Positions 5,637 through 5,676 of a stretch of 5,676 bases of DNA are shown piece after piece; position 1 is the stretch's first letter; each line of letters starts with the position of its first letter. The stretch is taken from positions 1 to 5,676 of the forward strand of contig CAYRXS010000373.1 in NCBI GenBank assembly GCA_964428225.1, in the 5' to 3' direction. This DNA is from JBFMCU01 sp964428225. Its GTDB lineage: Bacteria > Planctomycetota > UBA1135 > GCA-002686595. Made by a program: the position numbers and the translations under genes. A model generated the notes under the pieces. It saw nothing but the letters and a program-made list of their open reading frames with translations, had not been told where the DNA came from and made no database searches.

Positions 5637-5676
5637 TCACGAGTGACAGCTCGATGGTTCCGGGAGTCCATCTGTC

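Overview
The window is about 5.7 kb of high-GC bacterial DNA (GC-ending codons dominate every real gene). It shows two neighbouring chromosomal genes flanked by insertion-sequence DNA. The host cannot be named from sequence alone. A lipoprotein sulfatase-like enzyme with a TPR tail, a strongly acidic secreted protein and IS21-type elements would fit a high-GC Gram-negative lineage such as Planctomycetota, Myxococcota or other former deltaproteobacteria. That assignment is inference.

Left part (1 to about 2156, + strand): the 3' part of an IS21-family insertion sequence. It has istA (DDE transposase, 5' end at or beyond the window edge) and istB (AAA+ helper ATPase), overlapping by ATGA. They are followed by two near-identical 25-bp-period direct repeats that look like the internal repeats of the IS right end. 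The left end of the element is outside the window.

Middle part (2204 to 5219): two divergently oriented genes separated by about 220 bp. On the - strand is a secreted, very acidic protein of unknown function (about 82 Asp/Glu against about 25 Lys/Arg by hand count). On the + strand is a predicted lipoprotein with an alkaline-phosphatase/sulfatase-superfamily domain followed by about four TPR-like units. Its nucleophile motif reads T-V-P-S-H rather than C/S-x-P-S-R, so it is probably not a formylglycine-dependent sulfatase. A phospho-transfer or other esterase chemistry with a Thr nucleophile, as in LtaS and EptA, is a better guess. Neither gene has a visible Shine-Dalgarno sequence, whereas istB has a clear one.

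Right part (5220 to 5676): a 156-bp spacer, then the C-terminal remnant of a second, unrelated transposase (retroviral-type integrase core) on the - strand. Its frame is interrupted by a TGA codon just upstream of the conserved N-A-Y-A-E-R-F block, so it is broken here or read through in some non-standard way.

Overall this looks like a small host segment caught between two different IS elements whose transposase genes point towards it. No CRISPR array, tRNA, rRNA or recognisable defence operon is present. The most noteworthy items are the altered sulfatase active site fused to TPRs and the unassigned acidic exported protein beside it.
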